Assembly (NCBI GenBank): GCA_021815205.1
Contig: JAKAHD010000002.1
Location: 1 to 45,537 of the forward strand
Direction of reading: 5' to 3'
DNA from: a bacterium
GTDB taxonomy: Bacteria > Patescibacteriota > Minisyncoccia > UBA6257 > GWB1-50-10
DNA length: 45,537 bases
How positions within the stretch are numbered: the stretch's first letter is position 1; each line of letters begins with the position of its first letter. A program made the position numbers and the translations under genes. The notes under the pieces were generated by a model. It had not been told where the DNA came from. It saw only the letters and a list, made by a program, of their open reading frames with translations, and searched no databases. Below are positions 7,590 to 15,599 of this stretch, piece by piece.

Positions 7590-7783
7590 AAAGGCAGATA
7601 ACGCTGAAGCGTACGCAGAAAAAGGCAGAACGTATCCGCATGCATCTGCATCTATCTCTGCGCCCGCCCGACCGAATGACGGTCATTCGGGCAGGTCATC
7701 CGCTTCTCTATTTAAGAGATTCTTCTTTCCCCCTACGGGGGATCAGAATGACAACTCAATAGAGGAGGATTAGAATAAGAGCG

Positions 7784-8827
7784 ATGAAATACGTCGTACT
7801 TATGCTTGTGATTGCCGGCATTGCGCTTATAGGCGGGTTCGCGCTCACACAGGAACGATCACAGATGATTGTTCCGAATGTCGCGACCTCTTCCCAAGAG
7901 ACCGCCTCGCTTTCTTCATCGGTTAACGTGCAGGAAGCAACATCGAGCGCGACATTTTCAATCCCGGCGGCGACATCTTCGGTTACTTCGACTGCACCTG
8001 CGCCGCCCGCAACGTCTCCCGCGACGACAACTCAAGAAACAAACATGGTATTGAGCGATGCCGTGCGTTTCTCCGATATCGCGCCCTCGCAGGGAGAAAC
8101 GGTGCGGATGGATATTCCCAGAAACTTCAGAAATGTCACAGTGACGTTCGATGGAAAAAACATGCCGGTATTTGCCTTCGAAGGAGAACAGCACGCCCTC
8201 CTTCCTATAAAAGCGCAGGAGACCGAAGGCGCGCATACGGTAACCGTCGCGGCGGCGGGAGAGAAGAATTATTTAAAAACGATTACGGTGCGGAATGGAA
8301 ACTTTCCGGTTGTCGCCTTAGGCATCCCGCCGAAGCTCGGCGTGACGCCCGCGGAGCTCGTGCAGGGGCTCGAGAAAGAGAATGCAAATATTAACGCGCG
8401 TGTCGCCAAGGTAACGCCGCAACTGTATTTCACGAAAGGATTTGGACTGCCGCTCGCAGATAACACGAAAATCGGATCGCGGTACGGTGAGATACGGAAA
8501 ACGGGAGATCAGGTAATCTACCACATGGGCGTGGATTTTGAGGGTAAGGAGGGGGATAGCATCGCCGCGATGAATGACGGCGTCGTGCGGGAGGCGCAGC
8601 ACACCCAGCTCTATGGGAATATCGTGATTATCGATCACGGCGAGGGGATCTATACGATGTACCTCCACCTCAAAACCATTCTTACTTCGGTCGGCGCGCG
8701 TGTCCGCAAGGGACAGGTAATCGGCGTGATGGGTGAGACGGGGTATGCGACAGGCCCGCATCTCCATCTTTCGGTGAAGGTGAACGGAGTCTCCATTGAT
8801 CCACTCAGGTTTATTAAAGAATTCTAG
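7784..8827 (+). CDS. M23-family peptidoglycan endopeptidase, membrane-anchored
   Basis: A 347-aa secreted or membrane-anchored protein. Residues 1-22 form a hydrophobic signal anchor (KYVVLMLVIAGIALIGGFAL). A Ser/Thr/Ala/Pro-rich linker follows to about residue 88, then a beta-rich domain ending near residue 165 (AGEKNYLKTITV). The C-terminal M23 (LytM/NlpD) domain carries the zinc ligands in HMGVDFEG (about residue 247) and GPHLHL (about residue 326), with the usual GNIVIIDHGEGIYTMYLHL between. The family cuts cross-links in peptidoglycan or activates amidases. All catalytic residues appear present, so an active enzyme is likely. The gene is alone; the upstream 200 nt are repeats, with a possible GGAGGA about 20 nt before the start. 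Confidence 0.88.
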   Translation: MKYVVLMLVIAGIALIGGFALTQERSQMIVPNVATSSQETASLSSSVNVQEATSSATFSIPAATSSVTSTAPAPPATSPATTTQETNMVLSDAVRFSDIAPSQGETVRMDIPRNFRNVTVTFDGKNMPVFAFEGEQHALLPIKAQETEGAHTVTVAAAGEKNYLKTITVRNGNFPVVALGIPPKLGVTPAELVQGLEKENANINARVAKVTPQLYFTKGFGLPLADNTKIGSRYGEIRKTGDQVIYHMGVDFEGKEGDSIAAMNDGVVREAQHTQLYGNIVIIDHGEGIYTMYLHLKTILTSVGARVRKGQVIGVMGETGYATGPHLHLSVKVNGVSIDPLRFIKEF

Positions 8828-8918
8828 TTTGAGAAATTGCCGCTGATTGGCAAGCTGATCTCCGCTTATGTCGTATCAGCGTACATCAGCCATACATCAG
8901 TGGGAATCAGCCGCAAAT
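8828..8918. repeat. CTGAT/ATCAG repeat patch between convergent genes
   Basis: Contains GCTGATTGGCAAGCTGATC, then TATCAGCGTACATCAGCC and CATACATCAGTGGG. The 12-mer CATACATCAGTG also occurs inside ppsA (about 32167-32178). It sits at the junction of two convergent genes and may fold, but no clear terminator is seen. Confidence 0.55.
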
Positions 8919-9941
8919 CTATTTAGTGAAATAGATAAATTCGAGGATGATAAGAATGAACCATCCCGCCTGGAGCACGAACCAGGCGATGATCTCGATC
9001 CACTCCGCGCGATCCTTCTCGGAGACGCTGAAATTATCCATAAACGTCGCGTATACCTCTTCGATGGATTCGAGCTTCTCCTTAATCGAGGTGCGCCACT
9101 CGTTCAGTTTGAATTTCTTCGCGGCAAGGTCGTAGAAGCGCGCCGAGTACCAGTCGCCGATGAGTTTCAGATCGCGTTCAAGTGATTGGAATGCGGAGAT
9201 GAGTGTGATCCTGTCCTTAATGATATTTTTTACCTCGCTTGCGAGTTCCTTATCACGGAAGAAATGTTTTTTTTCGGGGCGCCGCACGAGCGCGGTGATC
9301 CGCGAGAGGCGTTCATCGAGTTTTCGGTCGAGGATCCGATGCCGCAGAAGTTGAAGGTTCGCGAGCGTGAGGAGCTCGATCGCGAGTCCGAAATCGCCCT
9401 CCGTGTCGAAGAGGAACGCGCCGTCCCAATCCACAATCGAGAGATCGTATTTCGCATATTTGATCTGTGCGGAGATGGTATACTCGATCTCTTTTGGGTC
9501 AAGCGGAAGCTTCTCGGATTTTAGAAGACCCGCGATATCCGCGGCGTGGCTTTTAAGAAATTGTTCCGGATCGCCCGTATACTCCGACACGCGGAAGATG
9601 GAGTAAAGCTCGCTGTACTGCTCGTTTCCTCCCCGCGCCTTGAGCAGTGTGTAACTTTCCGCGTAGCAGAGCCCCTCGAGTTCGGAGATCGTTTTCTGAT
9701 CGAAGATATCCGAAACGTCAAGCGTCGCCTGGATAACGGCGATATCGGGTTCGTATCCTTGGATGGAGAATACGACGTTTTTTCCTTTAATATTTGCCTT
9801 CGCCGTATCGATCGCGACCTGATGCGGCACCGAGGCGGGGAAGTAGTGCGGGCCGCTTTTCTCGGACTTTGATTCCGCCGCCGTGCCGCGCACCGATTTT
9901 CCCACCTCTCCTACGACAAGCGTCGTGAGTTGATTCTTCAT
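8919..9941 (-). CDS. RMD1/YagE-like (DUF155) protein with C-terminal membrane helix
   Basis: A 340-aa protein on the minus strand. The first half is a mixed alpha/beta region (VVFSIQGYEPDIAVIQATL; LCYAESYTLLKARG). The centre holds 'WDGAFLFDTEGDFGLAIELLTLANLQLLRHRILDRKLDERL', followed by a helical segment (residues about 225-300) and a final hydrophobic helix (WFVLQAGWFILIILEFIYF). This order (short domain, acidic/aromatic signature, long helices, one C-terminal membrane helix) is that of the DUF155/RMD1 family, whose eukaryotic members sit in the mitochondrial inner membrane; bacterial members are uncharacterised. The match is by pattern, so moderately sure. It is divergent from secD with only 24 bp between start codons. 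Confidence 0.55.
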   Translation of the reverse strand: MKNQLTTLVVGEVGKSVRGTAAESKSEKSGPHYFPASVPHQVAIDTAKANIKGKNVVFSIQGYEPDIAVIQATLDVSDIFDQKTISELEGLCYAESYTLLKARGGNEQYSELYSIFRVSEYTGDPEQFLKSHAADIAGLLKSEKLPLDPKEIEYTISAQIKYAKYDLSIVDWDGAFLFDTEGDFGLAIELLTLANLQLLRHRILDRKLDERLSRITALVRRPEKKHFFRDKELASEVKNIIKDRITLISAFQSLERDLKLIGDWYSARFYDLAAKKFKLNEWRTSIKEKLESIEEVYATFMDNFSVSEKDRAEWIEIIAWFVLQAGWFILIILEFIYFTK

Positions 9942-9965
9942 TTCTCTTATTATACACTGGAGGCA

Positions 9966-11261
9966 ATGTTTGCAAAGAAAAGCGCGGGAACGATCTTACT
10001 CGTTATCATGCTGCTTTCGGCGTGCGCCGCGGTCTTCGACTACGATCCGTTATGGCGCACGATAAGCTCCTTCCGCCCGTGGAACCTGGGGCTCGATCTC
10101 GCGGGAGGGAGCCTTTTGAAGTATCAGATCGATCTTTCGCAGATCCCTTCCGCGGACAAAAACTCCGTGGTCTCGGGCATGCGCGACGTGATCGAAAAAC
10201 GCGTGAACCTCTTCGGTGTAAGCGAGCCGCGGGTCTACACGGAGGCGAGCGGCGACACTTCGCGCCTCGTCGTGGAACTTGCGGGCGTGAAGGATGTGCA
10301 TCAGGCAATCCAGCAGATCGGCGCGACGCCGTATCTCGATTTCCGAACGGTAACGCAGACGGGAACGAGCACGGAGACTTTTACTCCTACGGCATTGAAC
10401 GGGCGGTACGTGCAGGGCGCACAAATCGGATTCAATCAGACGACGCGCGTGCCGGAGATTGATTTTTCGCTGAATACGGAGGGCGCGAAACTTTTTCAAG
10501 AGATTACGAAACGCAACATAGGGAAGCCTCTCTGTATTTTTATTGATAATCAACCGATCATTCCCGATAGCTACATCGACAGTTGTCCCACAGTGCAGTC
10601 GGAGATCCCGGGAGGGAAGGCGGTGATCTCCGGAAACTTCACGCTCCCGCGCGTGCAGCAGATCGTGGAACGTTTCAATGCCGGCGCGCTTCCCGCCCCG
10701 ATCACGCTTATCAATCAGCAGACGATAAGCCCGGATTTCGGGCGGAACGCCCTCGACACCTCGATCTTCGCGGGAATCTTGGGAACGCTTGCGGTAATGC
10801 TCTTTATGATCCTGTATTACCGGAAGCTCGGTTTCTTTGCCGCCGCGGCGCTTTGTATGTATATTGCGCTCACGCTCGCGGTCTTCAAGATCGTACCGGT
10901 CACGATGACGCTTTCGGGGATCGCGGGGTTTATTCTTTCAATCGGCATGGCGGTTGATGCGAACGTGCTCGTCTTTGAGCGCACAAAAGAGGAGTTGAAG
11001 AAGGGTTTGAGCCATGTCGCGGCGATTGAGGAAGGATTCAAGCGGGCATGGACCTCGATCAGGGACTCGAATATCTCGACGATGATCACGGCCGCGGTAC
11101 TCTACTACCTTACCTCGAGTTTTGTGCGCGGGTTCGCCTTGGCGCTCTTTCTCGGGGTCGTGATGAGCATGTTTTCCGCAATCACGATCACCCGCACCAT
11201 GTTGCGCGTCGCGATGAAACGGGATGATAAAAAGCTTGCGGAGGCCGCAGCGCAAAAATAA
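9966..11261 (+). CDS. secD: Protein translocase subunit SecD
   Basis: An RND-type partner of SecYEG that uses the proton gradient to pull exported proteins. N-terminal membrane helix with a lipobox-like LLSACA, the SecD signature 'WNLGLDLAGGSLLKYQIDL', a periplasmic domain (IEKRVNLFGVSEPRVYTE; TALNGRYVQGAQI), then a C-terminal membrane domain with GILGTLAVMLFMILYYRKLG, GFILSIGMAVDANVLVFERTKEELKKG and TAAVLYYLTSSFVRGFALALFLGVVMSMFSAI. The length of 431 aa is shorter than E. coli SecD (about 615) because the periplasmic part is reduced. I took ATG 9966, behind GGAGG, not 9930, which lies inside the opposite gene. secF follows after 12 nt. Confidence 0.93.
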   Translation: MFAKKSAGTILLVIMLLSACAAVFDYDPLWRTISSFRPWNLGLDLAGGSLLKYQIDLSQIPSADKNSVVSGMRDVIEKRVNLFGVSEPRVYTEASGDTSRLVVELAGVKDVHQAIQQIGATPYLDFRTVTQTGTSTETFTPTALNGRYVQGAQIGFNQTTRVPEIDFSLNTEGAKLFQEITKRNIGKPLCIFIDNQPIIPDSYIDSCPTVQSEIPGGKAVISGNFTLPRVQQIVERFNAGALPAPITLINQQTISPDFGRNALDTSIFAGILGTLAVMLFMILYYRKLGFFAAAALCMYIALTLAVFKIVPVTMTLSGIAGFILSIGMAVDANVLVFERTKEELKKGLSHVAAIEEGFKRAWTSIRDSNISTMITAAVLYYLTSSFVRGFALALFLGVVMSMFSAITITRTMLRVAMKRDDKKLAEAAAQK

Positions 11262-11273
11262 AACCACACCGCC

Positions 11274-12182
11274 ATGACAATACGCAATCTTGAGGTCGTC
11301 GGAAAGAGAAAATACTTTTTAGGATTTTCCGGGTTTCTTGTCGCGGTTTCGATCACGCTCGTGATCGTACTAGGATTGAAGCCCGGAATCGATCTCGAGG
11401 GAGGAACAGAGTGGCAGATCGCATTTCAGAAGAGCGGCGTGACGTCGCAGGAGATACGGTCGGTGATTCAAGGGGCGAATATCAGTAACAAAGACGTATT
11501 GGTACAGCAGGAAGGCGACGGGAGTTTCACGGTGCGCGCGCATACCTTGAGTGAAGCGGAGCATCAGATGCTCGTGCACGCGCTTGATCAGAAGATAGGC
11601 ACCGTGAACGAAAAGAACTACTCCTCGATCGGCCCCTCGGTCGGGGCAGAACTCCGCACGAACGCCATCTGGGCGATCGGAGCGGTGCTCTTCGGTATCT
11701 CGCTCTTCATCGCCTACGCGTTCCGGAAGGTCTCCGAGCCCGTGAAGTCATGGAAGTACGGTGTGGTGACGCTCCTCACCCTCGTGCATGACGTGAGCAT
11801 CCCAACAGGGCTCCTCGCGGTTTTGGGCGCGTGGAAGGGGATTGAGATTGATACGAATTTTATCGTAGCTCTCTTGGTGGTTATGGGATTCTCGGTACAC
11901 GACACAATCGTCGTCTTCGACCGCATCCGGGAAAACCTTCTTCTCCAGAGAGGCAAGAAGATAGCACTCGGAGAAGTCATTAACTACAGCATCCGCGAGA
12001 CATTCGCCCGTTCGGTGAACACCTCGTTCACGCTGTTCCTTGTTCTTGTCGCGCTCCTCTTTTTCGGTCCCTCTTCACTTTTTTACTTTGTGCTCACGAT
12101 CCTCGTGGGTACGATATTCGGCACCTACTCCTCGATTTTCGTGGCAAGCCCGCTCCTCTTTATGTGGCAGAAGAAACAGTAG
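11274..12182 (+). CDS. secF: Protein translocase subunit SecF
   Basis: A 302-aa partner of SecD. N-terminal helix (FLGFSGFLVAVSITLVIVLGL), the SecF signature GIDLEGGTEWQI, a short periplasmic domain, then five membrane helices with LVHDVSIPTGLLAVLG, the conserved VMGFSVHDTIVVFDRIREN (Asp pair of the proton path) and SVNTSFTLFLVLVALLFFG. Normal length for the family. Co-transcribed with secD (12-nt gap). Confidence 0.94.
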   Translation: MTIRNLEVVGKRKYFLGFSGFLVAVSITLVIVLGLKPGIDLEGGTEWQIAFQKSGVTSQEIRSVIQGANISNKDVLVQQEGDGSFTVRAHTLSEAEHQMLVHALDQKIGTVNEKNYSSIGPSVGAELRTNAIWAIGAVLFGISLFIAYAFRKVSEPVKSWKYGVVTLLTLVHDVSIPTGLLAVLGAWKGIEIDTNFIVALLVVMGFSVHDTIVVFDRIRENLLLQRGKKIALGEVINYSIRETFARSVNTSFTLFLVLVALLFFGPSSLFYFVLTILVGTIFGTYSSIFVASPLLFMWQKKQ

Positions 12183-12349
12183 GAGAAGGGAAAAGGAGAG
12201 GGGGAGGGGTTGACCCTTCATATAACCCTAGTATTTAAATCAAATATAATAGTATTGAGGCAAAACCCAAAACAAGAGCGCCCGTTCGCAGTGCGGAGTG
12301 TTATGTGAGGGGTTGACCCAGAAAATAAATTATGTTAGTATCGAATCGT
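12183..12349 (+). promoter_or_regulatory. Tandem GGGGTTGACCC promoters before the sigma/HARE regulator
   Basis: The box GAGGGGTTGACCC occurs twice. The first TTGACC (12210-12215) has TATTTA about 16 nt later. The second TTGACC (12313-12318) has a 17-nt spacer and an extended -10 TGT-TAGTAT (12336-12341). The second -10 ends 8 nt before ATG 12350, so that transcript would be leaderless. Confidence 0.55.
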
Positions 12350-13372
12350 ATGAAATCAATTGATTTGAACCAGCTTATTGATGATCTTCTTTCGGACTTT
12401 ACCCCAAAACAGCGCCGCGTCGTGATGGGCCGTTTCGGATTGAAGAACGGCGAGCCGATGACGCTCCAGAGTATCGGCGATGAACTGGGGATCACACGCG
12501 AACGCGTTCGCCAGATCGAAGCGCAGGCGACAAAGAAACTTCGTGAGAAAGCGAAGATGTCTTTGGCGGCGCTTCTTGACGAGGCTCACGCACACTTGAA
12601 AGCGGTGGGAGGCGTGCGCCGCGACGATTATTTTATCCAAGATATGCTTTTCGCCCTTAAGGTGGAGCGTGCGGTGAGGTATCCCGGCGAGAAGCTCCGT
12701 TTCCTGATGCGAGTGGGGGGCGCGCCCCATTATTCCAAGGAAGATGATGCAATGTATGCCTATTGGTATCTTGATCAAGATGCGAAGGCGAAGTTCTTGG
12801 ATTTTGTGAAGGAAGTAACCGCGTTCCTGAAGACCGGAAGGAAGCAGGAAGTAATCGACAAAAAATTATATCTCATGCACTGCAAGGATCTTACCTCGTG
12901 CCACCTCGTTTCGATCCCGAAGCATTTCGCGGTGAACGTGTTTGGCGATTTTGGTTTGAAGGCATGGCCCGAGATCGAACCAAAGACGATCCGCGACAAA
13001 ATGTATCTTGTGCTCAAAAAACACGAGAAACCGCTTCATTTCCAGGACATCGCGAGATACATCAGCAAGTACGGGCTCTCGAAAAATACGGCGCATGTGC
13101 AGACGGTGCATAACGAGCTCATCAAGGATACGCGCTTTGTGCTCGTGGGGAGAGGCATCTACGGCCTCCGCGAGAACGGCTTCGAACCGGGAACGGTGCG
13201 CGAAGTGATTGCGCGGCTCCTCGAGACGCACGGGCCGCTCCACTCGACCGAGGTGGTAAACCTCGTAAATCAGCAGCGATTTTTGAAGGAGAACACGATC
13301 CTTTTAAATCTCCAGAACCGCCGCCACTTCACGCGGCTCGAGGACGGGAGGTACAAGATAAAGGAGGCGTAA
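12350..13372 (+). CDS. Sigma-70 region 4 / HARE-HTH fusion regulator
   Basis: A 340-aa protein. Residues about 13-66 are a sigma-70 region-4 helix-turn-helix (SDFTPKQRRVVMGRFGL ... MTLQSIGDELGITRERVRQIE), the part of sigma factors that reads the -35 box. No region 2 is present. The middle is helical and unassigned. Residues about 215-285 match the HARE-HTH/RpoE-delta winged helix (VLKKHEKPLHFQDIARYIS ... HNELIKDTRFVLVGRGIYGLREN), and a second, weaker copy seems to follow (REVIARLLETHGPLHSTEVVNLV ... FTRLEDGRYKIKEA). The architecture suggests an RNA-polymerase-associated factor combining promoter reading with a delta-like module. I preferred ATG 12350 over 12332 because 12332 lies upstream of the -10 box. 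Confidence 0.8.
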   Translation: MKSIDLNQLIDDLLSDFTPKQRRVVMGRFGLKNGEPMTLQSIGDELGITRERVRQIEAQATKKLREKAKMSLAALLDEAHAHLKAVGGVRRDDYFIQDMLFALKVERAVRYPGEKLRFLMRVGGAPHYSKEDDAMYAYWYLDQDAKAKFLDFVKEVTAFLKTGRKQEVIDKKLYLMHCKDLTSCHLVSIPKHFAVNVFGDFGLKAWPEIEPKTIRDKMYLVLKKHEKPLHFQDIARYISKYGLSKNTAHVQTVHNELIKDTRFVLVGRGIYGLRENGFEPGTVREVIARLLETHGPLHSTEVVNLVNQQRFLKENTILLNLQNRRHFTRLEDGRYKIKEA

Positions 13373-13453
13373 GACGGTGATACGATCGAGATGTCATAGT
13401 GATACGATGGAAATACAATCGTATCACTATGGTATCACTACTGTATCACCGTC
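13373..13453. repeat. Nested GTGATAC hairpin after the sigma/HARE gene
   Basis: Outer arms GACGGTGATAC (13373-13383) / GTATCACCGTC (13443-13453); inner arms CATAGTGATACGAT (13395-13408) / ATCGTATCACTATG (13418-13431). It begins right after the TAA stop. Related GTGATACGAT words occur at 28880-28950, after the adenylate kinase stop. It could act as a bidirectional transcription end, though without a T-tract. Confidence 0.7.
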
Positions 13454-13521
13454 CTGTATTCGTATTTCACGGCAAGATGCAATACAATGAGAGCTAGAGG
13501 AACATTCTCGGCTTTCCTAGT

Positions 13522-14937
13522 ATGATCGACCATCTCTTCAGGGAAATAGGATCCTTTTTCGAGGAACTCGTGCGGAAGGAAGAGTTCTGGGTGATTCTCT
13601 TTCTCCTGGGGATAGGAGGGACTCTTGCGGCGCCTTCTTTAGGCGGAAGGAGTATAGGTGATGCACTGCGTTATTTTCTCGAACTCACGTGGTGGTTGTG
13701 GGCATTTCTCATCTTGCTCCCGATCTTTAGCGGAACATGGCTCCACTGGCGGCAGGAAAAATATATTGAAGGGATTGAGTGGGTGCTCTTGGAACTCCGC
13801 ATGCCGCGCCACGTGGAAAAAAGTCCGCAGGCGATGGAGCAGGTGTTTGCGGCAATTCATACCTTAAGAAACGCCCCTGCGGACGTGAAGGAAAAATACG
13901 GGGATGGCGAAGTGACGAGGTGGTTCTCGTTCGAGATGGTATCGTTCGGAGGAGAGATCCATTTCTATGTCCGCACCTATGTAGGACTCCGGAATCTCGT
14001 CGAGGCGGCGTTCTTCTCATACTATCCCGATCTTGATATCGTGGAGGTTCAGGACTATATTGACCGGTTTCCCGATACCGTGCACGGGCTGTACGAGAAA
14101 GGGCTTGATATGTGGGGCACGGAGATGATCCTTAAAAAAGAGGAGTATTATCCGATAAAAACATACGCCGATTTTGAGAGTCCGGACGATGAAAAGAAGT
14201 TTGATCCCATCTCCACCTTTCTCGAGGTCTTGGGGAAGATAAACAAAAACGAGTTCGTCGGCATACAAATATTGGCCGCTCCCGCGGCAAGCGAGGAATG
14301 GGATGAGAAGTGGGGGGAAGAGCTTAAGAAATTGAGAGAGCCGGAAGGGAAGAAAAGAAAGTTCGTTTCTCCCGAAGGCGTGACGCAGGAGTATGAATCC
14401 CTCATGATCCGTTCCCCGGGGCAGACCGATGTTTTGAAGGCGGTCGAGAAGAATCTTTCGAAGCCCGCATTCAAGACGATTATTCGTTTCGTGTATTTTT
14501 CTCCCAAGGTGACGTTCTACGATAGTTATCCGAGAAGAGGGCTCGTGGGCGCCTTCAACCAATACGGCGCGCTCGATCTGAACTCGTTCCTGCAGAACTA
14601 TTCGGTAAGTACCCGCGCGAGAATCTGGAACAAGCCGTACCTATTCCCGGGCATCCGCGTTGAGTATCGCAAGGCGCGTCTCCTCATCAACTATCGTACT
14701 CGCATGGTGCCGCCCGAGATGAAGATGGGACGCCTTATCACCTCGTATTTCTTGAACTGGAACACCGTATCGCACCGGTTTATGATGAATACCGAGTGCC
14801 TTGCGTCGCTCTTCCATGTACCGACGATCGTGGTACTTACGGAACCTCACATACGGCACCTCGAGAGCAAGCGCACAGGGCCGCCTGCCGGACTCGCGAT
14901 CTTCGGCGAGGACGAGGAGGTAAAGCCCTACGAATAA
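13522..14937 (+). CDS. Membrane protein of a VirD4/TraG-type ATPase locus
   Basis: A 471-aa protein with two N-terminal membrane helices (about residues 22-42, FWVILFLLGIGGTLAAPSL, and 54-74, WWLWAFLILLPIFSGTWL), then a long soluble domain. The soluble part has WVLLELRMPRHVEKSPQAMEQVFAAIH, VRTYVGLRNLVEAAFFSYYPDLDIVEVQDY and KFVSPEGVTQEYES. I know this arrangement from CPR loci where such a protein precedes a TraG-like ATPase; its own function is not established. It may be the membrane platform of that ATPase, as VirB6/TraG-partner proteins are, but that is inference. Next gene after 5 nt; same operon. Confidence 0.6.
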   Translation: MIDHLFREIGSFFEELVRKEEFWVILFLLGIGGTLAAPSLGGRSIGDALRYFLELTWWLWAFLILLPIFSGTWLHWRQEKYIEGIEWVLLELRMPRHVEKSPQAMEQVFAAIHTLRNAPADVKEKYGDGEVTRWFSFEMVSFGGEIHFYVRTYVGLRNLVEAAFFSYYPDLDIVEVQDYIDRFPDTVHGLYEKGLDMWGTEMILKKEEYYPIKTYADFESPDDEKKFDPISTFLEVLGKINKNEFVGIQILAAPAASEEWDEKWGEELKKLREPEGKKRKFVSPEGVTQEYESLMIRSPGQTDVLKAVEKNLSKPAFKTIIRFVYFSPKVTFYDSYPRRGLVGAFNQYGALDLNSFLQNYSVSTRARIWNKPYLFPGIRVEYRKARLLINYRTRMVPPEMKMGRLITSYFLNWNTVSHRFMMNTECLASLFHVPTIVVLTEPHIRHLESKRTGPPAGLAIFGEDEEVKPYE

Positions 14938-14942
14938 AGCCA

Positions 14943-15473
14943 ATGTCTTTCCTTGTAAATCCTTTTGCGAACGCCCTTTCCTCCCTTACATGGGAAGGGT
15001 TCTTTGCTACCGCTCGCATCATTATTATTATCCTGGATGTTGCGCTTTTTCTGGGGATTATCATTCTCATATGGAAAGCGTGGGAGTTCCGTCCGCGGCT
15101 CGAGGAGAATTTCCGAGGCACGGGCGAGGACGAGGAACTTACCTTCGATCATAAAGCGATTCTCAGCCAATGGAAGAAGCTACACAACGACGCGGCAAGC
15201 GCGCCCCCGCATTCCGTAACGCTCGCGGTAATCGCGGCTGATAACTTCGTGGATACGATCTTGAAGGGCATGGGGCTCGAAGGGGATTCCATGGCGGATC
15301 GGCTCCAGAAGTTCGATCCGCGGGAGTACCATACCTTGGAAGGCCTTTGGAAGGCGCACAAAATAAGGAACCAGCTCGTGCACACGCCGGGATTCGAGAT
15401 CTCGGAACGCGAAGGGAGCGAACTGCTCAAGGCGTATGAAGCATTTCTTAAGGAATTGGGAGCACTCGAATAG
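14943..15473 (+). CDS. Single-pass membrane protein, same operon
   Basis: A 176-aa protein. One membrane helix at about residues 18-44 (FATARIIIIILDVALFLGIIILIW), then a cytosolic helical domain with WKKLHNDAASAPPHSVTLAVIAADNFVDTIL, MADRLQKFDPREYHTLEGLWKAHKIRNQLVH and ELLKAYEAFLKELG. The IRNQLVH element resembles the motif of HEPN-type or DUF4145-like helical domains, but I would not assign the family on that. The start codon at 14943 follows the stop of the previous gene by 5 nt, so translational coupling is likely. The ATPase at 15600 follows after an AT-rich spacer. Confidence 0.65.
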   Translation: MSFLVNPFANALSSLTWEGFFATARIIIIILDVALFLGIIILIWKAWEFRPRLEENFRGTGEDEELTFDHKAILSQWKKLHNDAASAPPHSVTLAVIAADNFVDTILKGMGLEGDSMADRLQKFDPREYHTLEGLWKAHKIRNQLVHTPGFEISEREGSELLKAYEAFLKELGALE

Positions 15474-15599
15474 TTAACGAATTTTTAATTTACAATTTAC
15501 AATTCGAAATCAATTTTTAATGATATAAATTCGAAAGTAATAAACTCGTTTCGCCGTAATTGAAAATTTAAAATTTCAAATTAAAAATTATCACCTACT
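15474..15599. repeat. AT-rich inverted-repeat spacer
   Basis: About 125 nt of AATTTACAATT / AATTTTTAATT words; AATTTTTAATTTACAATT near 15480 can pair with TTCAAATTAAAAATT near 15575. This filler type recurs at 17046-17140 and, inside a coding sequence, in ppsA near 33090-33130. Confidence 0.5.

Larger units (their letters stand above)
7394..7783. other. Repeat-filled intergenic region
   Basis: After the terminator come the nested hairpin copy B (7459-7589), a stretch of degenerate GCAGATAACGC / ATCTGCATC words (7592-7660), a CCCGCCCGACCGAATGA / TCATTCGGGCAGG hairpin (about 7661-7694) and a CCCCCTACGGGGG hairpin (about 7729-7742). No gene is seen. Confidence 0.7.

Noticed and set aside
8868-9872. 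Several plus-strand ORFs opposite the RMD1-like gene
   Set aside because: They are antisense shadows: Arg/Ser-rich, overlapping a minus-strand gene with clear coding character.
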